A stretch of 34,582 nt of DNA from Acidobacteriaceae bacterium (GCA_003169715.1 PNAR01000330.1:1-34582), one strand, 5' to 3'. Numbered from the stretch's first letter, positions 7,912-17,181 are shown. Made by a program: numbers and translations. Notes: generated by a model not told the origin, from the sequence alone.

Positions 7912-9714
7912 TTATGACGCGGCCGGAATTCGCTCCTCCACCAGCGTGGTGCGGCCACTTCTTTTAGTCATGCGAGTGAAGAAAATCCCGCCATAGATTG
8001 CCCAGACTAGAGCGACTCCCAGCGCAAGCAACGGCTCCATTTTTGTTCCGTATCCCATGAATGGACCGATCACATAAAAAGCCATGCAGGCAAGGTTTGC
8101 GAGAAGACCAAATATTGGGATGATCAGATGCCGGACGACCTTGAACTTCGGGTGGTTGTGGTAGCAAACGATACAAGTGATGCAGCTCAGCATGTACAGA
8201 AGGAACGTTCCGAAGTTCGATGCGAGCGTTGTCGTCAAAAACGTATTTGGCAGCGCTGCCATTTTGTCATGCGTGGTATATCCAAAGCTGGACCAGAACC
8301 CATGGGGCAAGGCTGCGATAGCGGAATCCGCGGGGGCAGAACCGTCTCCGAAGTAAACCAATACGGTGATGCAGCCCACGATTGCGGAGATGATAGCCAG
8401 GGTCCAAATGGCCTTATGAGGGGTGAGGTTTCTGGAATGCAGCGCGCCCATGGAATCGGGCAACTCTTTATCCTTTCCCATGGCGTACGTGACGCGAGCT
8501 CCGGTATTGATGCAAGACAAAGTAGTGCCGATCAATGCGAGAAACACTGTCGCCGCTTCGACCAGCATGAAGATGCGTCCGTGCCCAGCGCCAAACAGGG
8601 CATCGCCAACGACGATCATCATGTCACCTATGGGCGCCGCCGAGGCACTGGCAAAGCCCATGGGATAGCCGCTATTGAGGAAATAGTTCGCCGCGAAGTA
8701 CTCAAACAAATAACAGAAACAGCCTTGAACGAGAAGCGACGTGATAACCGCAATGGGCACGTCGCGTTTGGCGTTCTTGGCCTCACCTCCCATGGAGGTT
8801 ACAGATTCAAATCCCACGAGAATCAGAATGGCAATCGTAGCTTGGACGAACATCCATCCGAAATTGTGTAAGCTGACCACCGACTTGGCATTCGGATGCG
8901 AAACAAAAGCACCGGTGGAATCTTTTTCGGGGTAGTCAATCTTAAAAGGAACCGGCTTTCCGGCTGCGTCGAGCGCGCACTGAGGCGTGCCGTCGGCGGC
9001 GCGGGTGATGGTGTCAGTACTAGCTCCGCTCACCATCGTTTTCGTGGTGGCGAACTCGCAACTAAAAGCGGCGCTGGTTTGCGGATCGAATTGGTACGCC
9101 GTGCTCCCGGGCGGATGATTGATGCGGAAACCCAAGGCTACAACTGTAAACACCAGCAAAGCACTGATCTGAATCACATTGATGCCGATGTTAATTGAGG
9201 TTGAACCGTTTACGCCGCGATGAGCAATATAGGCGACCGCGAATGAGAAGAAAATCGCAATGGCCATCATGAACATTGGCCCGGGATTAGAGGCGCTCAT
9301 GAAATTAGGCCAGATGGTGCCGACGAGATAGCCAGATATCACGCCGATAACGCCGACCATCACTCCCGGATAGATCCAGTAGTAAAGGTGTGAGCCCCAT
9401 CCGACGATGAATTTCGCTAAACGTGCGTAGGGCCATGCCGTTTCGTGATTGAGAAACGATTGTTCGGCGAAGTAATAGGAACTGCCGGTACCGGGATAGA
9501 GCTTGGCCATCTCCGCATAGCAAACGGCGGTGGCAAGACAGAGTAGGATCGCAAACAGAATACCGATCCACATGGAAGGCGCCGTTGCGCCTGCCGCCCC
9601 TTGTCCCGCAAAAGTCAACCATAGGAATGCGCCCGGCGCGATTAGCGCCATCGCATTCATCGTCAACCCCGTCAGGCCCAGGGTTTTCTGCATTTCTACT
9701 GGAGCATCGGCCAT
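7912..9714 (-). CDS. APC-superfamily amino acid permease with large extra loop
   Basis: A protein of 600 residues with about 12 hydrophobic segments, an inner-membrane amino-acid/cation symporter or exchanger of the APC superfamily. Family marks include the N-terminal GLTGLTMNAMALIAPGAF, PGTGSSYYFAE (74-84), and GFESVTSMGGEAKNAKRDVP (301-320). Unusual for the family is a soluble stretch of about 85 residues (roughly 198-285) with Cys 219 and Cys 246 between two membrane segments. Given the usual topology it would be extracytoplasmic, and the cysteines could form a disulfide. A GGAGAAG Shine-Dalgarno precedes the ATG. The substrate cannot be told from sequence. Confidence 0.9.
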   Translation of the reverse strand: MADAPVEMQKTLGLTGLTMNAMALIAPGAFLWLTFAGQGAAGATAPSMWIGILFAILLCLATAVCYAEMAKLYPGTGSSYYFAEQSFLNHETAWPYARLAKFIVGWGSHLYYWIYPGVMVGVIGVISGYLVGTIWPNFMSASNPGPMFMMAIAIFFSFAVAYIAHRGVNGSTSINIGINVIQISALLVFTVVALGFRINHPPGSTAYQFDPQTSAAFSCEFATTKTMVSGASTDTITRAADGTPQCALDAAGKPVPFKIDYPEKDSTGAFVSHPNAKSVVSLHNFGWMFVQATIAILILVGFESVTSMGGEAKNAKRDVPIAVITSLLVQGCFCYLFEYFAANYFLNSGYPMGFASASAAPIGDMMIVVGDALFGAGHGRIFMLVEAATVFLALIGTTLSCINTGARVTYAMGKDKELPDSMGALHSRNLTPHKAIWTLAIISAIVGCITVLVYFGDGSAPADSAIAALPHGFWSSFGYTTHDKMAALPNTFLTTTLASNFGTFLLYMLSCITCIVCYHNHPKFKVVRHLIIPIFGLLANLACMAFYVIGPFMGYGTKMEPLLALGVALVWAIYGGIFFTRMTKRSGRTTLVEERIPAAS

Positions 9715-9790
9715 GTGACTTCTCCTTCGAAGCGGGATTCGGACGTCGTCGTCCGATTTCGATCTAAAACCGTTCCTACTAGCGCGGACT

Positions 9791-9825
9791 CGGCTTGGGG
9801 GCTTTTCGATCTGGCACCCAAGCCG
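9791..9825. repeat. Inverted repeat upstream of permease
   Basis: Perfect 9-bp arms CGGCTTGGG and CCCAAGCCG around 17 nt, in the 233-bp gap between the porin and the permease. CAAGCC also occurs in the arms of the repeats at 2-32, which suggests a repeat origin. Confidence 0.45.
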
Positions 9826-9891
9826 GCCCGCATACTATCGAACACCTTTCTTATTGCGCCGTGCTAAATGCCTAAATCAAGCGCACCGCAA

Positions 9892-9937
9892 ACCTGCTGC
9901 CCGGTGAGGCCTTGCTAAACCAAGCCCGGTAGCAGGT
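9892..9937 (-). terminator. Hairpin after porin gene
   Basis: Arms ACCTGCT and AGCAGGT with further GC pairing inside, 10 nt beyond the porin stop on the minus strand. There is no T-run, so it is only a weak terminator candidate; the permease downstream may partly share the porin transcript. Confidence 0.35.
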
Positions 9938-9947
9938 CCTTCGCGCT

Positions 9948-11174
9948 TTAAAACATGAAGCCTGCTTCAACCACCCCGCGCGGCTGATTGGCGCTCAGAC
10001 CGTTCGTACCGAAGCCGTCTCCGGCCGTCATGCTCGTCGCATGGACAATCGCCAGGTCTCCGCGCAGAAAGAATGCATCCTTGCGATAAGTTGGGGTGAT
10101 CGTGAGTCCAAAGGCACCGCTGCCGGGACCGTACATCAAATTCACCGCACCGTTGCTGGCGCTTCCCGAGCTCTTGATGTATTCAATCCGGGGCGCCAGC
10201 GAAAATCCATGCTTGAAGTTGTAGGTCATCAAGAGAGCGCCACTCTTTGTGCTCGCGCCTTGCGCGATCCCAATGCTCGCGTTCGTCGGAACGTCGGTGT
10301 ATTGGAAATACGGCTGCACCACCCAATTTCCTTTGGTGTAGGTATAAATCAGGTTGTAGATCTCCGAGTTATTCAGGGTCACAGGTGTTGCCAACGTGTT
10401 CTTTGCGTAGGAACCTGCGTTACCCATGCCTACAAAAGACAAGCTGTTTGCGGCATTGAATGCGTAGGTTGCCGAACCCGAGAGCCATGTGTAGCGGTTC
10501 GAATAAAAACCGTCATTCCAGCTTAGCGCCAGGGCCCACTTCTTGTAGGCCTCGTTGAGCTGAACGCCCCTATTGACGGCGTTCTCCTGGTTCCAGGGAA
10601 GGCCACGCTCGACGTTCATGTTTTCGAAGCTGAACGTGTACTCCGCGCCGATCAGGGTCGGCAGCGCGCCGATTTCTACGTTAAAGTTCCCTTTAACCAG
10701 CTTCAGGTAGCCTTGCGGAAACGGCCCATAGATGTTCTTGATCGTGTCCGAGGTTGAGAGGAAGGGCACCCCGATCGCGGGTAAGTTGTAGGCGCCGCCC
10801 TGCAAGTAGAACTGCCACCAGCCAGAAGTCTTTTGCACAAAAATTTGTGCGTTGCTGATGTCATAGTGCGTCGCGTTGTCACCGCTAACATGATTTCCTT
10901 CGGTCCAGCCAATGCCACTCAAAATTCCCGTAACCGCGAGTTTTCCGTCCTCAACCTCGTGAGGTACTGCGGTTTGTAGCGGCCCCGACATCGAAGGCAT
11001 GGGCAACGGCTGTGCGGCAGCCGTGGCTGGCGTGGGCGGGGGAGGAGCAGTGCCGCCAGCCGGAGCGGAGCTGGGCGCAGTCTGAGGATCCGAGGAGGCA
11101 TTTTGTCCAAAGGACGCAATGACCGCCAGCACGACGAATATCAGCACAGTTGAAACCACGAATCGTGTACGCAA
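9948..11174 (-). CDS. Outer-membrane beta-barrel porin (BBP2/OmpL-like)
   Basis: A protein of 408 residues. A signal peptide (about 1-24) is followed by a Pro/Ala/Ser-rich linker (about 25-65) and a beta-barrel ending in the outer-membrane sorting pattern EAGFMF, with a terminal Phe. The barrel resembles the BBP2 porin family: glycine/aromatic alternation, GWWQFYLQGGAYNLP near the start, and NMNVERGLPWNQENAVNRG in the middle. These porins allow diffusion of small solutes; specificity is unknown. The start is TTG 11172-11174 with GGAG 7 nt upstream. It lies upstream of and codirectional with the amino-acid permease, so a joint uptake role is possible but speculative. Confidence 0.85.
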   Translation of the reverse strand: MRTRFVVSTVLIFVVLAVIASFGQNASSDPQTAPSSAPAGGTAPPPPTPATAAAQPLPMPSMSGPLQTAVPHEVEDGKLAVTGILSGIGWTEGNHVSGDNATHYDISNAQIFVQKTSGWWQFYLQGGAYNLPAIGVPFLSTSDTIKNIYGPFPQGYLKLVKGNFNVEIGALPTLIGAEYTFSFENMNVERGLPWNQENAVNRGVQLNEAYKKWALALSWNDGFYSNRYTWLSGSATYAFNAANSLSFVGMGNAGSYAKNTLATPVTLNNSEIYNLIYTYTKGNWVVQPYFQYTDVPTNASIGIAQGASTKSGALLMTYNFKHGFSLAPRIEYIKSSGSASNGAVNLMYGPGSGAFGLTITPTYRKDAFFLRGDLAIVHATSMTAGDGFGTNGLSANQPRGVVEAGFMF

Positions 11175-11560
11175 AGTTAATCTCCTTTTTTGGAATGCTC
11201 GGCAATTTACCGACTTCCATGGCGCATCAACGTGAAAATTCCACGCGAAGACAGAGGTCTCGAACCAAATTCAATATTCCCTGCGAAACGTCACTCAGGG
11301 CTCTTATGAGCGACGGACCACAAAAGTTCTGGGTGCAAAAGTATTGGGGACTCAGGTGGATGTCCAATTGATTGTTTTTTTAATGAGCATTAAAAATACT
11401 TTGAAAAGTAAAATCTATGGCCTGCATAAGCAGAAGTGTTAACCGCTGAAAGGAAAGAGTATGGCGAGTACCGAGTTAGCGGAAATGACCGAGCTTTGAA
11501 TCAGGCAAATTAGTTTTGTGAATGGGATCTACGGTTGACCTCACGGCGGGGTGGCACGCC
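11175..11560. other. Non-coding region upstream of porin
   Basis: About 390 bp between the CDF-like gene and the porin, both on the minus strand. An A/T-rich block at about 11365-11415 could be a promoter region for the porin, but I see no convincing -35/-10 pair. No gene or repeat stands out. Confidence 0.4.
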
Positions 11561-12187
11561 TTATCGGCAATCAGCGCACACTTCGCCTCGTAACGCCTCC
11601 AGTCCCTCTTTGAGTATGATAGGAACCATGAGGACGGCGGCCAGTGAGTCAGCCCACCACCACCCAAATAGAGCATTAAGACCCAGCCCACAAAGCAGGA
11701 TCGCGGATAAATAGGCACAGATTGAGGTTTGCCGCGAGTCCGCCCGGAGTGCGCCGCTGCCAAGACTTGCAGCTGTTTTCCGCTTAAGACGAGCCAGCAC
11801 TGGCATTACGATCAGCGAAAGGATCGCAAGCGCGATACCGATGTCGCTCCGCTCGGGTTCTCGCCGGATCAATAGAGTTCTCACTGAACCGAATGTGACG
11901 TAGGCCGCCAGAGCCATGAAGCTTATGCCGACTAGCCGCAATGCCCGGCGTTCTACTCTCTCGATTTCATGACCGGAGCGCTCTGCGCGAAGCCGCCATA
12001 ATAGGATTGCTCCAGAGGAAGTTTCTATCAGGGAATCGAATCCGAACCCAATTAACGCCACGCTTCCGGCGAAGGAGCCAGCGGCGATTGCAATTGCACC
12101 TTCCAGCAGATTCCAACTGATCGTCAAGTATTCAAGGTAAATACCCCTTTCCAGATGATCAGACCGTGTGGCCGATTCTTTCGCCAT
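11561..12187 (-). CDS. Short CDF-like cation transporter, transmembrane domain only
   Basis: A protein of 208 residues with about six hydrophobic segments, resembling the membrane domain of cation diffusion facilitators (YLEYLTISWNLLEG in segment 1, GFDSLIE in segment 2, ALRADSRQTS entering segment 5). The usual cytoplasmic C-terminal domain is absent; the protein ends soon after segment 6 in CADCR. By eye alignment, the zinc-site pair of segment 5 (His-x3-Asp in YiiP) is Gln 153 and Cys 157 here, while segment 2 keeps Asp 51 and has Glu 55. It is therefore either a transporter with altered metal choice or a non-transporting relative. Shine-Dalgarno is weak. It stands alone. Confidence 0.7.
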   Translation of the reverse strand: MAKESATRSDHLERGIYLEYLTISWNLLEGAIAIAAGSFAGSVALIGFGFDSLIETSSGAILLWRLRAERSGHEIERVERRALRLVGISFMALAAYVTFGSVRTLLIRREPERSDIGIALAILSLIVMPVLARLKRKTAASLGSGALRADSRQTSICAYLSAILLCGLGLNALFGWWWADSLAAVLMVPIILKEGLEALRGEVCADCR

Positions 12188-12308
12188 TCACCGATGCTAT
12201 AGCAGACCCCGTATTTGTAGCAGCGTGGCCGAAGCGGGCTTAATTTTCATATCCATTTGTTAATGGTTACCCCCGATTACTATGGTGGTTCTATTCCCTT
12301 TCGCGTTA

Positions 12309-12337
12309 TTGCCCGCGTCCCCTGCCATACCTATAAT
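12309..12337 (+). promoter_or_regulatory. Sigma70-type promoter for the transglycosylase gene
   Basis: TTGCCC at 12309-12314, 17-bp spacer, TATAAT at 12332-12337. Expected transcription start is about 12344, leaving a leader of about 80 nt before the ATG at 12426. Confidence 0.5.
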
Positions 12338-12425
12338 TGAGTCACTCTGGTAAGGATTCTCTCTTCAGGTTGCGGGTAGGCGTCCGCTGAGGTGTGTTTT
12401 CCTCCTGTTTTGTGATCGGTTTGCC

Positions 12426-13262
12426 ATGCGAAAACGCCTGCAACTCGCCTTGATGTCCATTGCTGCCATCGCGACCTTCCTTTCGGTCATGCCCTGCGTG
12501 CAGGCTCAGGCCTGGACGCCAGAGGTCATCACTGCCACGACCGACGATAGCGGCCACAAGGTTTATGTGAATGATTCGGTTCAAGCCCCGGTGAAGCGAG
12601 CACACCCTTCGACTTACGGGCAGAGTTCGCTCGTGTATTGGAGTGGAACCGACCATCGCTGGAAGCCCGTTCCTGCGGCAAACGTCCGTTCCGCCCGCTC
12701 TGCGGCGGACGAAGTGAAAATGATTCTTTCGCGCCGCTCGTCCGATAGTCCGGCGTTTCAACGGCCTTCCGGACAAGCTTTTACCCAGCCCGAAATAGAT
12801 GCCGCCATTAATCAGTCGGCGCTTCAACACAATGTTGACCCGAATTTGGTCCGGGCCTTGATTAAAGTCGAATCGAATTTTAATCCCAACGCCGTTTCGC
12901 CCAAGGGAGCGATGGGACTGATGCAGCTCATGCCGCAGACGGCGCGAGAATTGAATGTAACCAACCCCTTCGATCCGCAGCAAAACGTGGATGCGGGCGT
13001 TCGTCACCTGAAACATTTAATGGAGAGTTATGGCGGCGATGTGAGCCTGACCCTCGCCGCTTACAACGCTGGGGCGGGCGCGGTGGCGCGGAGTGCGGGC
13101 ATTCCAAATTTCCGGGAGACCCGCAATTACGTGACGCGGATTACGAATCTCTATCACGGCGCGCCCGGAGAAATTACGCGGAACTTGAGGGTTCCAGCTT
13201 ACTCGCCAGTAATGGTTCAACGAGATGCGAGCGGAGTTCTTTATATGAGTAACACGGATTGA
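12426..13262 (+). CDS. Secreted lytic transglycosylase (SLT domain)
   Basis: A protein of 278 residues. A signal peptide (about 1-28, ending VQAQA) is followed by a short domain (about 32-85) resembling the DUF4124-type start of such enzymes, then a goose-type lysozyme-like SLT domain (about 122-245). The catalytic Glu is probably 149 in ALIKVESNFNP, followed by the family marks GAMGLMQLMP (161-170) and LTLAAYNAGAGAV (208-220). It cleaves peptidoglycan glycan strands to 1,6-anhydro products in the periplasm. The next gene, 70 bp on, encodes a cell-wall amidase, so the two probably act together in wall turnover. The Shine-Dalgarno is poor. Confidence 0.9.
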   Translation: MRKRLQLALMSIAAIATFLSVMPCVQAQAWTPEVITATTDDSGHKVYVNDSVQAPVKRAHPSTYGQSSLVYWSGTDHRWKPVPAANVRSARSAADEVKMILSRRSSDSPAFQRPSGQAFTQPEIDAAINQSALQHNVDPNLVRALIKVESNFNPNAVSPKGAMGLMQLMPQTARELNVTNPFDPQQNVDAGVRHLKHLMESYGGDVSLTLAAYNAGAGAVARSAGIPNFRETRNYVTRITNLYHGAPGEITRNLRVPAYSPVMVQRDASGVLYMSNTD

Positions 13263-13332
13263 AAGAACGCATCTCAGTAGTACGACGTTAATTGTAAACA
13301 ACGGTTTCGGCAGCGATTGCGGTCTAAATACA

Positions 13333-15378
13333 TTGAAGAACCCCCATTCAAGCCACCGCCGGTTGTGCGGCAACGCTGCCTTCGTGATTCTGTTACTGTC
13401 GCTGCCCGCCCTCGCCAATATTTATAAATCCGATTCCTGGGCGCACGGGCAGTTTGCCATCGCGGAACACAAGCGCCAGGAATTGAATCAGCATCCGCCT
13501 GAGCGCCAAACTCGCCGCGAGTATCAAGACGTCATTGATTCCTATCGCCGGGTTTACTACGGAAGCCCGGCATCGTCCAAGGCGGACGCCAGCGTATTTG
13601 GGGTGGCGGACGTGCTGGCCGGCATGGGACGGCGATTTCACGAAGCAAAAACATTGCGTGCGGCCGTCGCGCAATATGAATTTTTGCGTCGGGAATATCC
13701 CGGCAGCAAATATCGCTTCGAGGCACTATTTAATATCGGCCATATCTACGCCAATGATCTCGATAGCCCGGATCGCGCGAAGAACGCTTTTGAGGAATTC
13801 GTAAGAAAATATCCGCGAAATCACTTTGCAGACGAGGCGCGTGCCGCTCTTGCGAATCTGCCTGGACCATCCGGGAAAATGAAGGAAAGTGAGGTTGCCG
13901 ACGGTTCTAGTTCCAACTCTAAGACGGAACTAAGTCCCGCACCAGCAGACGCCAGGCCACGAGTTGCGATTCAAACTGTAGTGCCGGAAGATACCGGCAA
14001 GCCTGCTCATATCATCTCCATCCATCACTGGTCGAAAGATGGCTATACCAAGGTGGCAATTGATCTGGATCATCCTGTCTCCTACAAGTCGCAGCGCATT
14101 GAAAATCCGGATCGCATTGTTTTTGATCTCGATGCCAATCTTTCGAGGAAGCTGATCGGCGAGACAGTTGATGTTGGCGACGACCTGCTTAAGGAAATCC
14201 GAGTGGCGCAGTTCAAGCCGGATCGCGCTCGCATAGTACTGGAAACGGGGGATCACTCCGACTTCAGTGCATCCGTCGAGCCGCATCCAACACGCCTGCT
14301 TATTAATCTCAAAGACAGCCGCATCCAGACGCAAGGACTTGAGAACAAAGATATTGAAAGCAGCGGGAATGTTTCGCGCGACGATAAAGACCGTCCGGGT
14401 TTGAAGCAGGCATCCGTAGATGTCAGGCCACAAAACGCGGCGAGATCCGCGATTCCCCTCAAGCGAATCGTCGAGGCCGACGAGGACGATACGGTCGCGA
14501 AGGTGGACCCAATCGCTCCGCCGCCCCCGGAGATACGAAAATCCCCTCTGCCGTCTTCCAAAACGCGCACGCCACTAAATCACCGCAAGGCGCGGCAGTT
14601 GGATGTGCGAGAGGCACAACCGACGGCGAGCGGCGACCGGTCTCTAATCCGCGCCTTGGGCTTGAAGATTGGGAAGATCGTGATAGATCCAGGACATGGC
14701 GGGTACGACACCGGAACTATCGGTCCGAACTCCCTCGAAGAGAAAGATCTCGTGCTTGACGTTAGCCGCCGCCTCGGCAAGCTGCTGGAATCCAGACTAG
14801 GCGCTCAGGTTGTTTATACGCGGAAAGACGATACGTTCGTGCCGCTCGAGACCCGCACTGCGATTGCGAATCAGGAACAGGCGGACCTCTTCGTTTCGGT
14901 GCATGCCAATTCCAGCCATGACCCTGCCGCGCGGGGAGTCGAGACTTACTACCTGAACTTCAGCTCTTCGCCGGACGCCCTCGAAGTCGCGGCACGCGAG
15001 AATGCGGTCTCTGAAACTTCAATCCACGAGCTTCAGGATTTGGTGAAGCAGATCGCGCTAAAAGAAAAGATCGAAGAATCTCGAGAGTTTGCCTCCGACG
15101 TTCAAGAGGAATTGCACAGCGGTCTGTCAGTCAGAAATCCCGGTCTCCGCGACCGTGGCGTGAAGAAGGCGCCTTTCATTGTGCTTATCGGCGCCAACAT
15201 GCCATCCATTCTGGCTGAGATTTCTTTTGTGAGCAATCCGGGCGATGAGCGGCGGTTAGAAACAGCGGCATACCGCCAACGGATCGCCGAGTCGCTCTAC
15301 CGCGGCATTTCGAAATACGTCAGCGGACTGAGCGGAGTAAAGGTCGCGAGCAAAATCGAAAAGACCTCAGTACAGTAA
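13333..15378 (+). CDS. N-acetylmuramoyl-L-alanine amidase with TPR and AMIN domains
   Basis: A protein of 681 residues. Order: signal peptide (about 1-29), TPR-like helical repeats (about 60-175, including EFLRREYPGSKYRFEALFNI), a Pro/Ser linker, an AMIN domain (about 225-328) for envelope targeting, a long disordered linker, and an Amidase_3 domain (about 448-663). Zinc and catalytic residues are visible: His 455 in IDPGHGG, Glu 470 in SLEEKD, His 524 in SVHANSS, and Glu 629 in ILAEISFVSNP. The enzyme removes stem peptides from peptidoglycan, often at division. The fused N-terminal TPR region is an addition to the usual AmiC layout. Start TTG 13333 is the only start that keeps the signal peptide; Shine-Dalgarno is poor. 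Confidence 0.9.
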   Translation: MKNPHSSHRRLCGNAAFVILLLSLPALANIYKSDSWAHGQFAIAEHKRQELNQHPPERQTRREYQDVIDSYRRVYYGSPASSKADASVFGVADVLAGMGRRFHEAKTLRAAVAQYEFLRREYPGSKYRFEALFNIGHIYANDLDSPDRAKNAFEEFVRKYPRNHFADEARAALANLPGPSGKMKESEVADGSSSNSKTELSPAPADARPRVAIQTVVPEDTGKPAHIISIHHWSKDGYTKVAIDLDHPVSYKSQRIENPDRIVFDLDANLSRKLIGETVDVGDDLLKEIRVAQFKPDRARIVLETGDHSDFSASVEPHPTRLLINLKDSRIQTQGLENKDIESSGNVSRDDKDRPGLKQASVDVRPQNAARSAIPLKRIVEADEDDTVAKVDPIAPPPPEIRKSPLPSSKTRTPLNHRKARQLDVREAQPTASGDRSLIRALGLKIGKIVIDPGHGGYDTGTIGPNSLEEKDLVLDVSRRLGKLLESRLGAQVVYTRKDDTFVPLETRTAIANQEQADLFVSVHANSSHDPAARGVETYYLNFSSSPDALEVAARENAVSETSIHELQDLVKQIALKEKIEESREFASDVQEELHSGLSVRNPGLRDRGVKKAPFIVLIGANMPSILAEISFVSNPGDERRLETAAYRQRIAESLYRGISKYVSGLSGVKVASKIEKTSVQ

Positions 15379-15458
15379 GAGGAATGGGGTCTTAAGCTGC
15401 TAGCAATAATAGAGGTATCCCGCTCTGCAAAGAAGGATATCTGAAGTAGGCTAGAAGT

Positions 15459-15626
15459 ATGGCCACAGCAACCCCAAATCAAATAAGCGACGGAAAAGTT
15501 CAAGCTAGGGCAAAGATGGCCGGCTTTATTGACCGCGTTATTGAGACGATCCAGTCGGCGCCCAAGCCAAAAACGCAAGAAAGCGATCGGACTACTTCCT
15601 CCGCAGAGAATCCCGCAAAAGAGTAG
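15459..15626 (+). CDS. Possible small protein, 55 residues
   Basis: An ATG-initiated frame encoding a hydrophilic 55-residue peptide with one likely amphipathic helix (about 12-33, including MAGFIDRVIETIQ) and a Ser/Thr/Pro-rich tail. It resembles no family I know. There is no clear Shine-Dalgarno. Its 3' end overlaps antisense the remnant at 15592-15794, so at most one of the two is likely to be functional. Confidence 0.3.
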   Translation: MATATPNQISDGKVQARAKMAGFIDRVIETIQSAPKPKTQESDRTTSSAENPAKE

Positions 15627-15794
15627 CGTTCTTTTCGAATTCTGCAATTAGTTCTTTTTTTACCTCGGCAGGCAGATGGGCCCCGTGCTTTCCTAGCAGG
15701 CGCTTGAAGCAGCAATGTCTCCCTTTTGGCCTGCGGCGTGAAATTCCTCGATAATTTCCTTGGCTAACTTAGGATCGCGTGAGGAAGGGGACAT
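15592..15794 (-). pseudogene. Possible frameshifted small gene
   Basis: Two adjoining minus-strand frames together read like one charged helical protein of about 67 residues. The first half starts MSPSSRDPKLAKEIIEEF and runs into a stop. The second half, in the -1 frame, contains KRLLGKHGAHLPAEVKKEL and ends KNATLLRDSLRRK. The junction falls near A-AAG-GGA, which fits the X-XXY-YYZ pattern of -1 slippery heptamers. It could be a decayed gene (one-base deletion) or, less likely, programmed frameshifting. There is no clear Shine-Dalgarno. Confidence 0.3.
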
Positions 15795-15897
15795 CCGATT
15801 ACATTTCTATCATGTTTGCCGGGGCGCTTCATTGCAACGGTAAATATCCAACGGAACGACCGTTTGGAAACTTTAATTCCCTATCTGTAGTCTAATA

Positions 15898-17079
15898 ATG
15901 AAGGTATTTGCACGGCTTTCCATGAAAATCCTCAGATTCTTGTTTTTCTTCGCTGTGTACGGAATATCCGCTTTTGCTCTTGCAGGTCCGCCGACTGCGG
16001 TGAATGCAAAGGCCGCCTCCATCCTTCCAACGGAGTTCGCTGGATGGAACCTTGTTGGCACACTTCAAACTAGCAAAGACCCGTCTGTTGCCGATCCAGT
16101 TAATGCGACTGTGTTAAAGGAATACGGTTTTACCGGTTTCAACTCCGCCGTCTATACCCGCGATGATGGACGCAAGTTAACCGTACGAGCCGCCCAGTTT
16201 CAGGATGCAAGTGGCGCGTATGGTGCCTTCACTTATTACAAAAGCCCGCAGATGCAGAGAGAAAAAATTGGCGACCAGGGCGCGTCGTTTAATGAACGAG
16301 TTCTGTTTTATCGCGGCGACATCGTTATTGACGCCCAATTCCAAAAGCTTTCGGCAATGTCCGCCGAAGAGTTGCGCGATTTGTCTGCCGAACTTCCCCC
16401 GCCTCCGGCCAATGCTGCCGGGCTGCCGGGACTTCCCGTATACCTGCCCACGAAAGATTACGTAAAGAATACCGCGAAATACATCGTGGGTCCGGCGGCG
16501 CTGGAAAAGCTGGGCGCTCCCCTCAGTGCGCAACTCGTGGATTTTAATGCGGGTGCGGAGGTTGTACTCGGAGAGTACAGCACTGAGGATGGTCAGGCCC
16601 GCATGACGCTTATTTCTTACCCGACACCGCAAATTGCGATGGCGCATCTGCGCGGAATTGAGGATGCGAAACAGCAAAGCGCGCAAGGACCTCCGGCGCT
16701 GGATCCGGCCACCACGTTCGATAAGCGTACCGGGCCGATCATTGTCGTGGTCAGCGGAGCGATTTCGAACAGTGATGCGAAGTCTCTACTCTCCTCGGTG
16801 AATTATGAGGCCGACGTTACCTGGAACAAGAACACGTACTTTTCCCGAAGAGATGATCCCGCGAATTTCATCGTGAACGTCATCTATCTTTGCGCGATTC
16901 TTGGCTGCTTTGCAATCGTTTCCGGTATCGCTTTTGGGGGCATTCGAATACTGGCCAGGCGGCTCTTTCCGGACAAACTGTTCGACCGTCCGGACATGGG
17001 AATAATTTCCCTGCACCTGTCGGGGGACGCTCAGCCTTCCACAATCGCTGACGTAAGTCCATCAATCAAGACGGGTTAG
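15898..17079 (+). CDS. Exported membrane-anchored protein, DUF6599-like
   Basis: A protein of 393 residues. A signal peptide (about 1-30, or from Met 9) is followed by a large extracytoplasmic region (about 31-320), one strong membrane segment (about 324-347, VNVIYLCAILGCFAIV...) and a short tail. Two similar-looking halves contain phrases such as GAYGAFTYY and YLPTKDYVKNTAKYIVGPAAL, typical of a family I recall as DUF6599, common in Acidobacteriota. The assignment is from memory of pattern, and no function is known. No operon partner is evident; the small-RNA unit follows on the same strand with its own promoter. Confidence 0.65.
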   Translation: MKVFARLSMKILRFLFFFAVYGISAFALAGPPTAVNAKAASILPTEFAGWNLVGTLQTSKDPSVADPVNATVLKEYGFTGFNSAVYTRDDGRKLTVRAAQFQDASGAYGAFTYYKSPQMQREKIGDQGASFNERVLFYRGDIVIDAQFQKLSAMSAEELRDLSAELPPPPANAAGLPGLPVYLPTKDYVKNTAKYIVGPAALEKLGAPLSAQLVDFNAGAEVVLGEYSTEDGQARMTLISYPTPQIAMAHLRGIEDAKQQSAQGPPALDPATTFDKRTGPIIVVVSGAISNSDAKSLLSSVNYEADVTWNKNTYFSRRDDPANFIVNVIYLCAILGCFAIVSGIAFGGIRILARRLFPDKLFDRPDMGIISLHLSGDAQPSTIADVSPSIKTG

Positions 17080-17181
17080 GGGTATAAAGTCAAAAAGCGT
17101 CTCACAATGGTGCAGTTACCGGCGATGTTTATATTCTTTGTAAGCCATTGAAAGTAAAGGTATTTATTTCGTAAAAATTCC

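Noticed and set aside
8128-8871. Long plus-strand open frame of 247 codons
   Set aside because: It lies fully antisense to the well-supported APC permease gene and its protein has no family resemblance; it is a by-product of the permease codon pattern.
11545-11565. TGGCACG resembling a sigma54 -24 box near 11550
   Set aside because: The matching TTGCA/T -12 element is absent at the correct spacing and it lies at the 3' end of the CDF-like gene.
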